Assembly (NCBI RefSeq): GCF_900609045.1
Contig: NZ_UXAV01000042.1
Span: forward strand, 372,001-436,000
Length of the DNA stretch: 64,000 bases
Direction: 5' to 3'
DNA from: Filibacter tadaridae
Lineage (GTDB): Bacteria; Bacillota; Bacilli; Bacillales_A; Planococcaceae
The notes below the pieces were generated by a model, which did no database searches, was not told the origin of the DNA, and saw only the letters and a list, made by a program, of their open reading frames with translations. The translations under genes and the position numbers were made by a program. Shown here piece by piece: positions 47,752 to 57,479 of this stretch; position 1 is the first letter of the stretch, and the number at the start of each line of letters is the position of its first letter.

Positions 47752-48309
47752 TCAGATTTCCATAATTTCATTTTCTTTATCTTTTGCAATTTCATCGACG
47801 TTTACAATTCTTGAATCAGTTAGCTTTTGGATTTCATCGACATATCTACGTAAATCATCTTCGGTGATATCTCCCGTTTTTTCGAGCTTCTTAAAATCAT
47901 CATTCGCATCACGACGAACATTACGAATCCCAATTTTTGCTTCTTCAGCTTCTTTTTTCACTTGTTTAACGAGGTCTCTACGTCGATCTTCCGTCAAGAT
48001 AGGAATTGCAAGACGAATGACATTTCCATCATTCGATGGCGTTATTCCGATATCGGATTTCATGATTGCCTTTTCAATGTCTGATAGTGTCGTTTTATCG
48101 TAAGGCTGTATAACGATAAGACGTGCCTCAGGAACTGATATTCCTGCCATCTGACTAAGTGGAGTCGGTGCACCGTAGTACTCAACGGAAATTCTGTCTA
48201 GTAAAGAAGCATTCGCACGTCCCGCGCGGATAGACGCAAGCTCTCTTGTATAGGCATTGATTGTTTTTTCCATTTTGTCTTTCGCTTGGTCCAATACTGT
48301 TTTCGGCAT
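47752..48309 (-). CDS. frr: Ribosome recycling factor
   Basis: Splits post-termination ribosomes together with EF-G (185 residues, standard length). Family blocks [15 protein letters not shown] and EEDRRDLVKQ-like ([17 protein letters not shown]) are present. Its start overlaps the pyrH stop as TAATG, and its AGGAGG ribosome site is encoded inside pyrH, so the two are coupled. Confidence 0.97.
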   Translation of the reverse strand: MPKTVLDQAKDKMEKTINAYTRELASIRAGRANASLLDRISVEYYGAPTPLSQMAGISVPEARLIVIQPYDKTTLSDIEKAIMKSDIGITPSNDGNVIRLAIPILTEDRRRDLVKQVKKEAEEAKIGIRNVRRDANDDFKKLEKTGDITEDDLRRYVDEIQKLTDSRIVNVDEIAKDKENEIMEI

Positions 48310-49034
48310 TATAAATTCCTCCTGACAACCGTCCCGATTGGCTCACCGAGTACGGCCCTTTTAATATTACCATTTTCCATAATCGAGAATACTACGAGAG
48401 GGATATCATTGTCCATACAAAGCGTTGAAGCTGTTGAATCCATAACTTCAAGTCCCTGGCTAATGACATCAATAAAGGAAAGCTCCGTGTATTTGATAGC
48501 ATCCTTATCTTTCATCGGATCTGATGAATAGACGCCGTCCACGTTATTTTTTGCCATCAAGATGACGTCTGCTTCTATTTCTGCTGCACGAAGCGCTGCT
48601 GTTGTATCAGTGGAGAAGTAGGGATTCCCCGTTCCCGCTGCGAAAATAACGACCCTTTTCTTCTCAAGATGACGTATAGCTTTGCGACGTATGTAAGGTT
48701 CTGCAACTTGTCTCATTTCAATTGAGGATGACACACGTGTTTCAATTCCAAGTTTTTCAAGTGAATCCTGCAGTGCAAGAGAATTCATGACTGTTGCAAG
48801 CATACCCATATAATCTGCTGTCGCTCGGTCCATTCCCATTTCACTACCGACTTTACCACGCCAAATATTGCCTCCGCCAACGACAACGGCTACTTCGACA
48901 TCTAATTGGACGACTTCTTTTACTTGTTCAGCTACGTTCTTAATAATCTCAGGTGATAGTCCGAATCCTTTTTCACCGGCCAATGCTTCACCGCTTAACT
49001 TCAAGACGATTCGTTTGTATTTTGGGTTGCTCAT
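48309..49034 (-). CDS. pyrH: UMP kinase
   Basis: The bacterial hexameric UMP kinase (241 residues). KLSGEALAG near residue 13, [10 protein letters not shown] near 51 and the nucleotide loop [20 protein letters not shown] are intact. It begins only about 30 bp after a strong tsf terminator, leaving little space for a separate promoter. Confidence 0.97.
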   Translation of the reverse strand: MSNPKYKRIVLKLSGEALAGEKGFGLSPEIIKNVAEQVKEVVQLDVEVAVVVGGGNIWRGKVGSEMGMDRATADYMGMLATVMNSLALQDSLEKLGIETRVSSSIEMRQVAEPYIRRKAIRHLEKKRVVIFAAGTGNPYFSTDTTAALRAAEIEADVILMAKNNVDGVYSSDPMKDKDAIKYTELSFIDVISQGLEVMDSTASTLCMDNDIPLVVFSIMENGNIKRAVLGEPIGTVVRRNL

Positions 49035-49063
49035 TTGTACCCTCCATCTAAATAGTTTTCTCT

Positions 49064-49093
49064 AAAAAGAGGGAACACACGCATGTGTTCCCT
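49064..49093 (-). terminator. Terminator after tsf
   Basis: A 10-bp perfect stem AGGGAACACA/TGTGTTCCCT (49070-49079 with 49084-49093), 4-nt loop, then CTTTTTAG on the minus strand. Confidence 0.9.
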
Positions 49094-49111
49094 ACTCATT
49101 CATTATGGATA

Positions 49112-49996
49112 TCAATTACCTTTAACTTGGTTCATTACTTCGTCCGCAAAGTTTTCTTCACGTTTTTCGATTCCTTCACCAACTGCATAACGTGTAAATT
49201 CTTTTAATGTACCACCAGTTGATTTCACGAAGTCGCCTACTTTTTGATCGGAGTTTTTAACGAATGCCTGATCAAGAACACATACCTCTTCGAAGAACTT
49301 ACCGATACGACCTTCAACCATTTTTGCTACGATGTTTTCAGGTTTACCTTCGTTAAGCGCTTGTTCTGTAAGGATTTTGCGTTCATGTTCAACTTCTTCA
49401 GTAGAAACTTGATCACGTGAAACGTATTTCGGATTCAAAGCTGCAACGTGCATAGCAACATCTCTCGCTGCGTCAGCATCTGTTGTTCCTTCAACAATTG
49501 CAAGAACGCCAATACGTCCGCCCATATGAAGATATGGACCGAATGCATCTTCATCTGTTTTTGTACGGATTTCAAAACGACGAAGCGTCAATTTTTCACC
49601 GATTTTTGCGATTGCATTTGAAATATGATCAGCAACAGTCAAGCCGTTTTCCATTTTCATTGCCAGTGCTTCTTCGACTGATGCGGGTTTATTCGTAAGA
49701 AGGAAATCAGCTAGTTCTCTTACTAGTGTTTGGAAACCTTCGTTTTTTGCAACGAAATCTGTTTCAGCATTCACTTCAAGTAGGATTGCTTCGTTTCCTT
49801 CGATATGGATGAAAGTTGTTCCTTCAGCTGCGATACGGTCAGCTTTTTTTGCAGCACTTGAAAGTCCTTTTTCGCGTAGGAAGTCAATTGCAGCTTCCAT
49901 GTCTCCATTTACTTCTGTTAATGCTTTTTTGCAGTCCATCATTCCTGCACCAGTTTTTTCACGTAATTCTTTTACCATTTGTGCTGTAATTGTCAT
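49112..49996 (-). CDS. tsf: Elongation factor Ts
   Basis: The nucleotide exchange factor for EF-Tu (294 residues). It starts with the UBA-like domain ([20 protein letters not shown]) and contains the [10 protein letters not shown] core motif. It follows rpsB with a terminator hairpin in the 99-bp gap, so part of the rpsB transcripts should read through. Confidence 0.97.
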   Translation of the reverse strand: MTITAQMVKELREKTGAGMMDCKKALTEVNGDMEAAIDFLREKGLSSAAKKADRIAAEGTTFIHIEGNEAILLEVNAETDFVAKNEGFQTLVRELADFLLTNKPASVEEALAMKMENGLTVADHISNAIAKIGEKLTLRRFEIRTKTDEDAFGPYLHMGGRIGVLAIVEGTTDADAARDVAMHVAALNPKYVSRDQVSTEEVEHERKILTEQALNEGKPENIVAKMVEGRIGKFFEEVCVLDQAFVKNSDQKVGDFVKSTGGTLKEFTRYAVGEGIEKREENFADEVMNQVKGN

Positions 49997-50045
49997 TTAA
50001 AATTCCTCCTCTATATGTGTTACATGTTAAAGGTCTTTTTCTCTA

Positions 50046-50080
50046 AAAAAGACGATAAGGGTGTGGGCCGCTTATCGTCT
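50046..50080 (-). terminator. Terminator after rpsB
   Basis: A 10-bp perfect stem AGACGATAAG/CTTATCGTCT (50050-50059 with 50071-50080), followed by TTTTT on the minus strand. Confidence 0.9.
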
Positions 50081-50095
50081 CTTGATTTACTGTAA

Positions 50096-50821
50096 TTACT
50101 CTGCAGCTACTGTTTCTTCTTCAGTCATCTCTTCGTCTTCGCCTTGTCGAGATTCCATCAAAGCATCAGCCATTTTACTTGTCAAAAGACGTACTGCGCG
50201 GATTGCATCGTCATTCGCTGGAATGATAAAATCAATTTCATCCGGATCACAGTTTGTATCAACAATTCCAACTAGTGGAATATGCAATTTGATTGCTTCT
50301 GCTACAGCGATACGTTCTTTGCGTGGGTCAACAACGAACATAACGTCTGGTAGAGCCTTCATATCACGAATTCCGCCTAAGAATTTTTCAAGACGTTCGT
50401 GTTCTTTATTTAGTTTCCCTACTTCTTTTTTAGGAAGTACTTCGAATGTACCGTCTTCTTCCATACGTTCGATTTGTTTCATACGGGAAACACTTTTTTG
50501 GATTGTGCCGAAGTTTGTAAGTGTTCCGCCGAGCCAGCGTTGGTTGATGTAATACATTCCAGCGCGTTCAGCTTCTTCTTTAATAGCATCCTGTGCTTGT
50601 TTTTTTGTACCAACGAATAGGACTTTCCCACCGTCAGCACCAACTTGGCGCATGAATGCATAAGCTTCTTCAAGTTTCTTCACTGTTTTTTGAAGATCGA
50701 TGATGTAGATACCGTTACGTTCTACGAAGATGAATTTCTTCATTTTCGGGTTCCAACGGCGCGTTTGGTGTCCGAAGTGTACACCTGCTTCAAGCAGTTG
50801 TTTCATTGAGATTACTGACAT
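50096..50821 (-). CDS. rpsB: 30S ribosomal protein S2
   Basis: S2 (241 residues) with the family blocks [19 protein letters not shown] and [20 protein letters not shown] and an acidic C-terminus. Its leader of about 100 nt carries a good promoter and a GC-rich region (GGUGCCGAAAGGUC on the RNA) that could bind S2, but I did not recognise a known leader family. Confidence 0.97.
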   Translation of the reverse strand: MSVISMKQLLEAGVHFGHQTRRWNPKMKKFIFVERNGIYIIDLQKTVKKLEEAYAFMRQVGADGGKVLFVGTKKQAQDAIKEEAERAGMYYINQRWLGGTLTNFGTIQKSVSRMKQIERMEEDGTFEVLPKKEVGKLNKEHERLEKFLGGIRDMKALPDVMFVVDPRKERIAVAEAIKLHIPLVGIVDTNCDPDEIDFIIPANDDAIRAVRLLTSKMADALMESRQGEDEEMTEEETVAAE

Positions 50822-50929
50822 TTACAATTCCTCCTGTTTGGTTTGATTCCTCCGTGCATTTCATCCGATGGAGCGACCTTTCGGCACCTTCTCCTTCGTC
50901 CAAGCACGTGTGTAGTAATACCGTTTTTT

Positions 50930-50958
50930 AATATACCATGCTACATTTCTTTTTGCAA
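50930..50958 (-). promoter_or_regulatory. SigA-type promoter for rpsB
   Basis: TTGCAA (50953-50958), a 17-bp spacer and TATATT (50930-50935) on the minus strand, between swrB and rpsB. Confidence 0.75.
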
Positions 50959-50964
50959 CAAATT

Positions 50965-51447
50965 TCATCTAAACTTAAGTATTAACTCGACTTCTGTAAG
51001 ACCTTTGTCTAGTTTTTTCGCGATTTCTTCAGTAGTTAGTCCCTCATCGTGTAGTTGGATCGCTTTGGAATGATCATCTTCCGGTACTTTCGGAATTGCT
51101 GCTGTTTTATATGATTTCAGCGCTTTTCTCATTGGGGTTGTCGGTTTGTTCATGCGGATTTCTACTGCCGGCTCCGAGACCGGCAGTTTAACAATTCCGG
51201 TGTCAGGTAGCGTGTCATCGTTTGTAGATGCTTCATTCAGCGGAGAAGAAAGACGTTCAATTAATCTTTCATTCTCATCTTTTATTTCCGCTAAGTACGC
51301 ACCAATTGAATCGTCCATTTCCGTCATCAGCTTTCGCTGCTTTTTCTCCAAGTCGTCAAACTTGGTTATTTTGGTATACAGAATTGCCATAAAGTAAAAA
51401 CCGATAATTTGCAGTAAAAATAGTATGATTAATAAGGTCCAGATCAT
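50965..51447 (-). CDS. swrB: SwrB-like flagellar assembly/swarming protein (YlxL)
   Basis: A 160-residue protein with one N-terminal membrane helix (LLIILFLLQIIGFYFMAIL), a charged coiled coil (residues 28-70), a Pro/Thr linker and a C-terminal helix-turn-helix-like segment (IQLHDEGLTTEEIAKKLDKG). It matches the layout of B. subtilis SwrB, which activates flagellar export gate assembly and sits between sigD and rpsB. The assignment is from position and architecture. It overlaps the small gene upstream by 4 bp. Confidence 0.82.
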   Translation of the reverse strand: MIWTLLIILFLLQIIGFYFMAILYTKITKFDDLEKKQRKLMTEMDDSIGAYLAEIKDENERLIERLSSPLNEASTNDDTLPDTGIVKLPVSEPAVEIRMNKPTTPMRKALKSYKTAAIPKVPEDDHSKAIQLHDEGLTTEEIAKKLDKGLTEVELILKFR

Positions 51448-51752
51448 TTCGGTTCCCCTGTAAAGTCTACGAACGCACCCTTATATGGATGCACCGTTTT
51501 CTTTTCCTCTTCTATATGTTGGTTGTCTGCTTTTTTATTCTGTTCGTTTTGATTTCCTTTACCATTTGCATCCGCTTCTGCATACTTTTCCATTTCTAAA
51601 ACGGTTTCACCATTTTTTAATGCTTGTTTTTCGGTTAATAGATTTGCAGCGTCCTGGTTTAATTGGATTTGCTGCTGTTTGTGTTCAGAAATTCTTCCTG
51701 CCTCGACTGTTTTTGGGTTAGCAATTTGAAGTTCAATCAATTTCAGGCTCAT
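51444..51752 (-). CDS. Small hydrophilic protein of unknown function in the sigD cluster
   Basis: A 102-residue protein, not recognised as a named family. No signal peptide or membrane segment. It has a Gln-rich N-terminal half (SEHKQQQIQLNQDAANLL), a very charged Lys/Glu/Asn middle and a C-terminal HPYKGAFVDFTG. It overlaps sigD and swrB by 4 bp each, which indicates real, coupled translation. A link to motility is inferred from position only. Confidence 0.8.
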   Translation of the reverse strand: MSLKLIELQIANPKTVEAGRISEHKQQQIQLNQDAANLLTEKQALKNGETVLEMEKYAEADANGKGNQNEQNKKADNQHIEEEKKTVHPYKGAFVDFTGEPK

Positions 51753-52531
51753 AATAACCCTCCATCAATTATTTCAGGTAATAATAATTTTCGAAGTTTA
51801 AATAGAGCTTTTGAATGGATTTGGGAAATTCGGGACGTGGAGAGGCAGAGGATTACACCAATTTCCGTTAATGTCATCTCTTCTGTATAAAAGAGCGAGA
51901 GTACAAGTTGTTCATTTTTATTCAGTTCTTTGATTTTTGTTGTCAATTCTCCAACCAATTCACCCATCATTGTTTTTTGTTCAGGCGTCCTGGTCTCTTC
52001 ATCTTTAATAACGAATGAGCTTTGACTTTCATCGTCATCATCATGTATCTTTTCATCAATCGATAAAACATGTGAAAAGTAATGCTCATGAACAGTTTGA
52101 TAGACTTCCTCAACATCCATCCCAATATGATCAGCGATTTCTTCCGGCGCCGCATGCCGTTGAAGCTTTTGTTCAAGCCTAGCTATTTCCTCATCAAGTT
52201 TTTTGGATTTTTCTCGTGATGAACGTGGCAGCCAGTCTTCTTTCCGTAAACCGTCAATAATCGTTCCACGAATCCTGAATGATGCATATGTATCAAATTT
52301 AAGTGCTCGACCCGGGTCGAATTTCGTTAATGCATCAAAGAGACCTTGCAGGCCAAGACTCATGATATCATCTCGAGAAACACTACGTGGCAATCCTGAA
52401 CTGATTCGTTGTACATGATAGGTGACAAGTGGTGTGTAGCGTAGGACTAACATATCCCCTGCTTCAGGATCCCGGTCTTCGATCCATCGATTCCAATAAA
52501 CAGTATCCTCCACCATCTCGGATTTTGACAT
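51749..52531 (-). CDS. sigD: Flagellar/motility sigma factor SigD
   Basis: An FliA-type sigma-28 (260 residues) with region 2 (FDTYASFRIRGTIIDGLR), region 3 and region 4 (LSLFYTEEMTLTEIGVILC). It drives late flagellar, chemotaxis and autolysin genes. The ATG at 52531 is used; a GTG four codons upstream is poorly spaced. Unlike the B. subtilis order of uninterrupted read-through, a terminator stands between cheD and sigD. Confidence 0.96.
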   Translation of the reverse strand: MSKSEMVEDTVYWNRWIEDRDPEAGDMLVLRYTPLVTYHVQRISSGLPRSVSRDDIMSLGLQGLFDALTKFDPGRALKFDTYASFRIRGTIIDGLRKEDWLPRSSREKSKKLDEEIARLEQKLQRHAAPEEIADHIGMDVEEVYQTVHEHYFSHVLSIDEKIHDDDDESQSSFVIKDEETRTPEQKTMMGELVGELTTKIKELNKNEQLVLSLFYTEEMTLTEIGVILCLSTSRISQIHSKALFKLRKLLLPEIIDGGLL

Positions 52532-52578
52532 CGAATCCCTCACTTTCCATGATGATTCCTTCGTTCATATATAGTCCA

Positions 52579-52587
52579 AGTATAGCA
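52579..52587 (-). promoter_or_regulatory. Possible extended -10 promoter for sigD
   Basis: TGC-TATACT on the minus strand (TATACT 52579-52584), an extended -10 about 50 bp before sigD and just past the cheD terminator. No good -35 is present. Confidence 0.4.
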
Positions 52588-52601
52588 AATAAGCGCGAAT
52601 A

Positions 52602-52628
52602 AAGGCGACTGAATTGATCAGTCGCCTT
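52602..52628 (-). terminator. Terminator between cheD and sigD
   Basis: A 10-bp perfect stem AAGGCGACTG/CAGTCGCCTT (52602-52611 with 52619-52628), 7-nt loop, then TATTCGC on the minus strand. The U-tract is modest. Confidence 0.7.
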
Positions 52629-52682
52629 ATATTTTTTGGATTTCAGTTCTATATATTAATTCAACGTATGTACTTTGGCTTT

Positions 52683-53189
52683 TCATATCTCTTTTGTGCC
52701 TAAGTTTACAGTTCTGACATGCAAAATAGCCGTCAATGGGTCAAACTCAATCGTTCGACCACTTGCACCACCTGTGTCTTCAGCAATAAGCGGAATAGAG
52801 AGTCGTTTCAATTCCTGTTTTACAGCTTCCACGTTCCGCGGTCCGATACGGATTGTATCACTTGAACCGAACTGAAACATTTGTGAACCACCAGCTATTT
52901 TGGCCTTCAATGACATCGGTCTGACGCCTTCAGCCTTGAGTAATTCCATAAGCGCGTAAACACCTGTGTCCGCAAACTTTGCAACTGCCACTTTATCCGA
53001 TTTACCAAGACTCGAATCCGGTAGCATAACATGTAATAGGCCCGCAACTTTTTTAGTTTCGTCATACAATATGACGCCAACACAAGAACCGAGACCCGAC
53101 GTCCGTATCGTATCCGGTTGTTTAACAATATCCATATCCGCAATTCCTACCCGTACAATTTGACTTGTCGAATCCATCTTATAAGACAC
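52683..53189 (-). CDS. cheD: Chemoreceptor glutamine deamidase CheD
   Basis: Deamidates receptor glutamines and binds CheC (168 residues). The Cys of GLGSCVGVILYD (near residue 36), the His of LLHVMLPDS and the Thr/Ser-rich C-terminal motif GASGRTIEFDP are in place. It overlaps cheC by 11 bp. Confidence 0.95.
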   Translation of the reverse strand: MSYKMDSTSQIVRVGIADMDIVKQPDTIRTSGLGSCVGVILYDETKKVAGLLHVMLPDSSLGKSDKVAVAKFADTGVYALMELLKAEGVRPMSLKAKIAGGSQMFQFGSSDTIRIGPRNVEAVKQELKRLSIPLIAEDTGGASGRTIEFDPLTAILHVRTVNLGTKEI

Positions 53190-53811
53190 CCAGCGAACGG
53201 AAGATACTTATGTATGATGATGGGTCCGGCAACAGGAAGAAATGACCGTCTATACTGGAGCTACCTTCCTCCCCGTCTTCACGGATTTTAGTGTCAATTA
53301 CGATAACTTCGTCACTATATTGGGATACTTCTATTAAACCAAAGCTAACAATTGCACCTACCATATCCACGCTTAGTGAAGGAACTGTTGGATATATTTT
53401 TAAACCCGTGAAGTCGGACAATGCAGATAAATAAGAACCAGAAAGAATATTACCTAGTTCCTGCATTGCAGAAACGCCCATGTCGGACAAGGACGAACTG
53501 TTAAAATCGAAAGTATCATCACTAATCAATTTCCGGATAAAATGATTCGCAGATTCAAGCGGCAGGACAAAAAACATGCTGCCTGACAAGTCACCTTCAA
53601 TTCGAAGGAAAATACCGGCAACAATTTTTTCCGCTCCGCCCGCTAAATCAAACATTCCTTCAAAAGAGACGAGTTCAACTTTTGGAACATACATATCAAT
53701 TTTACGATTCAATAGTTGTGACATAGAAGTTGCTGCATGCGCTGCTCCGATATTACCGATTTCTTTAAGAACATCCAAGTGCATATCAGAAATTGGAATT
53801 TTAAAACTCAT
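53179..53811 (-). CDS. cheC: CheY-P phosphatase CheC
   Basis: A CheC/FliY-type phosphatase (210 residues) with both conserved E-x2-N sites: LKEIGNIGAAHAATS near residue 15 and MQELGNILSGSY near 116, each followed by the conserved Pro. Its activity is stimulated by CheD, encoded next. It overlaps cheW by 11 bp. Confidence 0.95.
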   Translation of the reverse strand: MSFKIPISDMHLDVLKEIGNIGAAHAATSMSQLLNRKIDMYVPKVELVSFEGMFDLAGGAEKIVAGIFLRIEGDLSGSMFFVLPLESANHFIRKLISDDTFDFNSSSLSDMGVSAMQELGNILSGSYLSALSDFTGLKIYPTVPSLSVDMVGAIVSFGLIEVSQYSDEVIVIDTKIREDGEEGSSSIDGHFFLLPDPSSYISIFRSLGVL

Positions 53812-54277
53812 CTGTTCTCACTCGGTTCACAGGCTCAAGAACTTTATGGAGATTCAGCAATAGAAGCAGGCGTCTTTCCACTTTTGCAACGCCTGATATG
53901 AAGTCCGATTTAACGGAACCAACAACTTCTGGTTGCGCCTCTATGGATTCGACCGGTATATCGAGTACATCGTTGGCAGCATCGACGATTAGACCGACAT
54001 CATACTCCACAAGGGAGATAATTAAAATTCGCGTACTATCCGTATAGTCATCAACCACCATACCAAAACGTTCACGCAAATCAACGATAGGTGTAACGAC
54101 ACCCTTCAAATTAATAACTCCTTTAATATAAGAGGGCATTTTCGGAACGCGTGTAACCGAAAGTAATTTCTCAATCGACTGAACAACATCTACACCAATC
54201 GCATATTCTTTGTCCATTAATTGGAAAACGATCACTTTCTTATCTGTTTGCTGTGCTATTTCCGTCATGGTTTTCAT
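53801..54277 (-). CDS. cheW: Chemotaxis coupling protein CheW
   Basis: The SH3-like adaptor linking receptors to CheA (158 residues), with the family blocks YAIGVDVVQSIEKLLSVTRV and GVINLKGVVTPIVDLRERFG. It starts 6 bp after cheA. Confidence 0.96.
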   Translation of the reverse strand: MKTMTEIAQQTDKKVIVFQLMDKEYAIGVDVVQSIEKLLSVTRVPKMPSYIKGVINLKGVVTPIVDLRERFGMVVDDYTDSTRILIISLVEYDVGLIVDAANDVLDIPVESIEAQPEVVGSVKSDFISGVAKVERRLLLLLNLHKVLEPVNRVRTDEF

Positions 54278-54283
54278 CCCCTT

Positions 54284-56323
54284 CTATTTAATTAAAGAAT
54301 TGCAGTCCACGATGAGAGCAACTTGTCCGTCACCTAAAATGGTCGCACCAGAAATCGCAAACACATTGTTCAAGTAATCCCCTAACGATTTCAATACGAT
54401 TTCTTGTTGTCCAATGAATGAATCTACAACAAGTCCCGCAAGCTTATCGCCTTTACGAACAATTACTACGGATTGCAGATCGTCCGTGGGTTCACCTTGC
54501 GTTTCCATCTCAAAGATTGCTTTTAAATTAACGAGCGGTACAATACTGCCACGTAAATCTATAACTTTCTGATTATGTGCATTCATAATATCTGAAGTCT
54601 TGATAATTGCCGTTTCGATTATCGATGAAAGCGGGATTGCGTATACTTCATCTTTAAGTTCCACAAGCATTACGGAAATGATTGACAATGTTAAGGGAAG
54701 CTGTACTTGGAACAACGACCCTTGTCCCTCTTTGGATTTGATTGTAATAAAACCACCAAGTGACTCGATGGTACTTTTCACAACATCAAGTCCAACACCT
54801 CTACCCGATACATCGGAAATTTTTTCAGCTGTTGAAAATCCTGTCGCAAGTATAAGTTCTGCAACTTGGCGATTTGTTAATGTTTCAGCTGTTTCCGGCG
54901 TTAAAATGCCATTTGATATCGCTTTAGCGATTACTTTTTTTCGATTCACGCCCGCTCCATCATCTTCAAGTTCAATAAATACATGATTTCCTGAATGATA
55001 AGCTCGCAATGTGATTGTTCCTTCTTCAGGCTTCCCTGCTGCTAACCGTTCCGCGGGGCTTTCAATACCATGGTCAAGCGCATTGCGGATCAAGTGGACA
55101 AGAGGATCACCGATTTCATCGATGACTGTGCGGTCCAGTTCTGTCTTTGCACCAACAATGTCGAGATCCACTTTCTTATCCAAATCCCGTGCAAGCTGTC
55201 TAACCATTTTCGGGAAACGGTTGAATACAGTTTCAACAGGAATCATGCGCATGTTGAGGATAATTCCTTGTAAATCACCGGATACACGCGTGATGCTTTC
55301 TACGGTTTCAGTTAGTGCAGGATTATGTAGTTCACTTGAAATCGACTGTAGACGACCCCTATCAATTATCAATTCTTCAAATAGATTCATCAAAACGTCA
55401 AGACGTTCAATATTTACACGAATTGTTTTAGTAGAAGGGTGGGATATACCAGAGCGTTTTTCTATATCAGGTTCTATTTCTTTTTTGCCGGCTGTCGTCG
55501 GAGTATTAACTGCCACGTCATTTGTAGTTTGTTTGTTGTCGATAAAGCCATGATCCGAAATCGGATTTATTGTTACAGATTCGATTTCGGATACTTTCAT
55601 TATTTTTGCTTGAAGGGTATCCCTGTCTTCTTTTGTAAGAAGTGCGATTGAAAATTGTTCATCGAAATTTTCATTCTCCAGTTGTTCAACATGAGGTTGC
55701 GATTTAATGATTTCCCCCGTCTTTTCAAGAATCTCAAAAACCATGAAGACTCGGGCGGCTTTTAACAGGCAATCTTCCCGTAATTGTATGGTAATTTCAT
55801 AAGCATAGTAACCTTGCTCAAAAGATTGTGAGATAACCGTCGTTTCAAAATCATCATAGTGTAAAGTCGTTTGATTATTTTTAATAACTTCATCAACAAC
55901 GGTTGAAGCTGTTTCAGAGACCGCTGTTAAAATCGCTGAACGACCCGCTTCAATTGCATTCAGTGACTTGACTAGCTCGCTTACATCCTTTTTACCCGTT
56001 CCTCCGGATTCGATATCTACAACCATTTCTTCTAGATAATCGACCGCTCTAAATACTACATCAAGTATTTCCGAAGTAACACGGATTTTAGCATTGCGAA
56101 TTGCATCAAGTACATTTTCCATCATATGTGTCAATGAAGCGATGTCATCAAAGCCCATTGTCGCAGACATCCCTTTTAATGTGTGGGCAGATCTGAATAC
56201 CTCATTTACAATACCTAAATCATCTGGATTTTTTTCTAGTTCCAACAAGTGTTCGTTGCATGCTTGAAGATGTTCTTTACTTTCTTCAATGAACATGTCC
56301 ATATACTGATTTGTATCCATCAT
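54284..56323 (-). CDS. cheA: Chemotaxis histidine kinase CheA
   Basis: The chemotaxis kinase (679 residues). HPt domain with phospho-acceptor H47 in SAHTLKGMSATMGF, a P2 CheY/CheB-binding domain near 160-250, dimerisation P3 (around 290-350), the ATPase with N box HLIRNALDHGIE and G box DVSGRGVGLDVVK, and a C-terminal CheW-like P5 (QLPLTLSIISVMLVEL onward). All catalytic elements are intact. Confidence 0.97.
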   Translation of the reverse strand: MMDTNQYMDMFIEESKEHLQACNEHLLELEKNPDDLGIVNEVFRSAHTLKGMSATMGFDDIASLTHMMENVLDAIRNAKIRVTSEILDVVFRAVDYLEEMVVDIESGGTGKKDVSELVKSLNAIEAGRSAILTAVSETASTVVDEVIKNNQTTLHYDDFETTVISQSFEQGYYAYEITIQLREDCLLKAARVFMVFEILEKTGEIIKSQPHVEQLENENFDEQFSIALLTKEDRDTLQAKIMKVSEIESVTINPISDHGFIDNKQTTNDVAVNTPTTAGKKEIEPDIEKRSGISHPSTKTIRVNIERLDVLMNLFEELIIDRGRLQSISSELHNPALTETVESITRVSGDLQGIILNMRMIPVETVFNRFPKMVRQLARDLDKKVDLDIVGAKTELDRTVIDEIGDPLVHLIRNALDHGIESPAERLAAGKPEEGTITLRAYHSGNHVFIELEDDGAGVNRKKVIAKAISNGILTPETAETLTNRQVAELILATGFSTAEKISDVSGRGVGLDVVKSTIESLGGFITIKSKEGQGSLFQVQLPLTLSIISVMLVELKDEVYAIPLSSIIETAIIKTSDIMNAHNQKVIDLRGSIVPLVNLKAIFEMETQGEPTDDLQSVVIVRKGDKLAGLVVDSFIGQQEIVLKSLGDYLNNVFAISGATILGDGQVALIVDCNSLIK

Positions 56324-56333
56324 GACGCCCCCT

Positions 56334-57479
56334 TTAAGACTTTATGAGATCCATAATTACCTCTGCTATATGTTGTACATCTACGACCTCATCCGCAAGG
56401 CCGGCCTCTACAATTGATTTGGGCATCCCGTATACGACTGCCGTTGTTGCTGATTCAGCAATTGTTACTGTTCGACCATTCTTTTTCAACAGTTCAGTGC
56501 CTTTCTTCCCATCATAGCCCATCCCTGTCATGATAATCGTCAAAAAATTCAAGTCTGCAATTCGGGAAGCCGATTCGAGTAATACATCTACGGAAGGTCG
56601 ATGCCCCATACGAGGGCTTTCGGTTTCATCCAAATGTACTGCATAGGTCATGCCTGTCTTTCTCATTGTTAGATGCTTTCCACCCGGAGCAATGTAAGCC
56701 ACTCCATTTACAATCGGTTCACCTTCTTCCGCTTCCTTTACGGCAATATCACTAAGACCATTCAACCGATTTGCGAGCGACTTTGTGAATCCAGGCGGCA
56801 TATGTTGTACGATTAGAATCGGCGCTTTTATCGTTGCAGGCAATTGGGTAAGCACTTCTTGTAGTGCTCTTGGACCACCTGTCGATGTACCTATTATAAC
56901 AAAAGTCTTTTCTGTTTTGGTAATTTTATCTTTTAAGCAATCAATCCTTGGGGATGATTTGTGAACTATAGGTATTACCACTTCTTGTTTCACCGGCGGA
57001 TTAGCAAGGGTCGACGTAATTTGTCTTCTACTAGAAATTTGACGAGTTAGATTGGAAACACGTACACCGGCAGCTACGGCAACCTTCTTTACAATTTCAT
57101 CCTTTACTTCATAAAGATTAAGTGAAATTGCGCCACCTGGTTTTGCAACGAAATCGACTGCGCCGTATTCCATCGCAAGCATGGTGTTTTCTGCACCGAT
57201 CCTTGTTGTACTTGAAAGCATGACGACCGGTGTTGGATGCTTTTCCATGATTTCTTGCAATGCCTCTAAACCATTCATAATCGGCATTTCTATATCCATC
57301 GTTATGACATCCGGTTTCAATTCCGCTACTTTCTCAATAGCAACTTTACCATTTCGAGCTGTTCCAATTACTTCAATATTAGGGTGGCTCATCAGGAAAT
57401 CTGAAATAAGTTTTCGCATGAAGGCTGAATCATCCACAACGAGAGCTCTTTTCACTTTGCCCGTCTTCAACTTATACAC
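56334..57479 (-). CDS. cheB: Chemotaxis methylesterase/response regulator CheB
   Basis: An N-terminal receiver (VVDDSAFMRK, phospho-acceptor D62 in MDIEMPIMNG) and a C-terminal methylesterase with the triad S199 (GTSTGGPRALQ), H226 (QHMPPGFT) and D323 (MGYDGKKG). The frame as given is 381 residues; a GTG at V9 (57455) would give the more usual KRALVVDD start and may be the true one. It overlaps flhG by 8 bp in the longer form. Confidence 0.95.
   Translation of the reverse strand: MYKLKTGKVKRALVVDDSAFMRKLISDFLMSHPNIEVIGTARNGKVAIEKVAELKPDVITMDIEMPIMNGLEALQEIMEKHPTPVVMLSSTTRIGAENTMLAMEYGAVDFVAKPGGAISLNLYEVKDEIVKKVAVAAGVRVSNLTRQISSRRQITSTLANPPVKQEVVIPIVHKSSPRIDCLKDKITKTEKTFVIIGTSTGGPRALQEVLTQLPATIKAPILIVQHMPPGFTKSLANRLNGLSDIAVKEAEEGEPIVNGVAYIAPGGKHLTMRKTGMTYAVHLDETESPRMGHRPSVDVLLESASRIADLNFLTIIMTGMGYDGKKGTELLKKNGRTVTIAESATTAVVYGMPKSIVEAGLADEVVDVQHIAEVIMDLIKS

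Noticed and set aside
55011-55553. Plus-strand 180-codon frame over cheA
   Set aside because: Antisense shadow; cheA has all kinase motifs in its own frame and no promoter or ribosome site supports the antisense frame.
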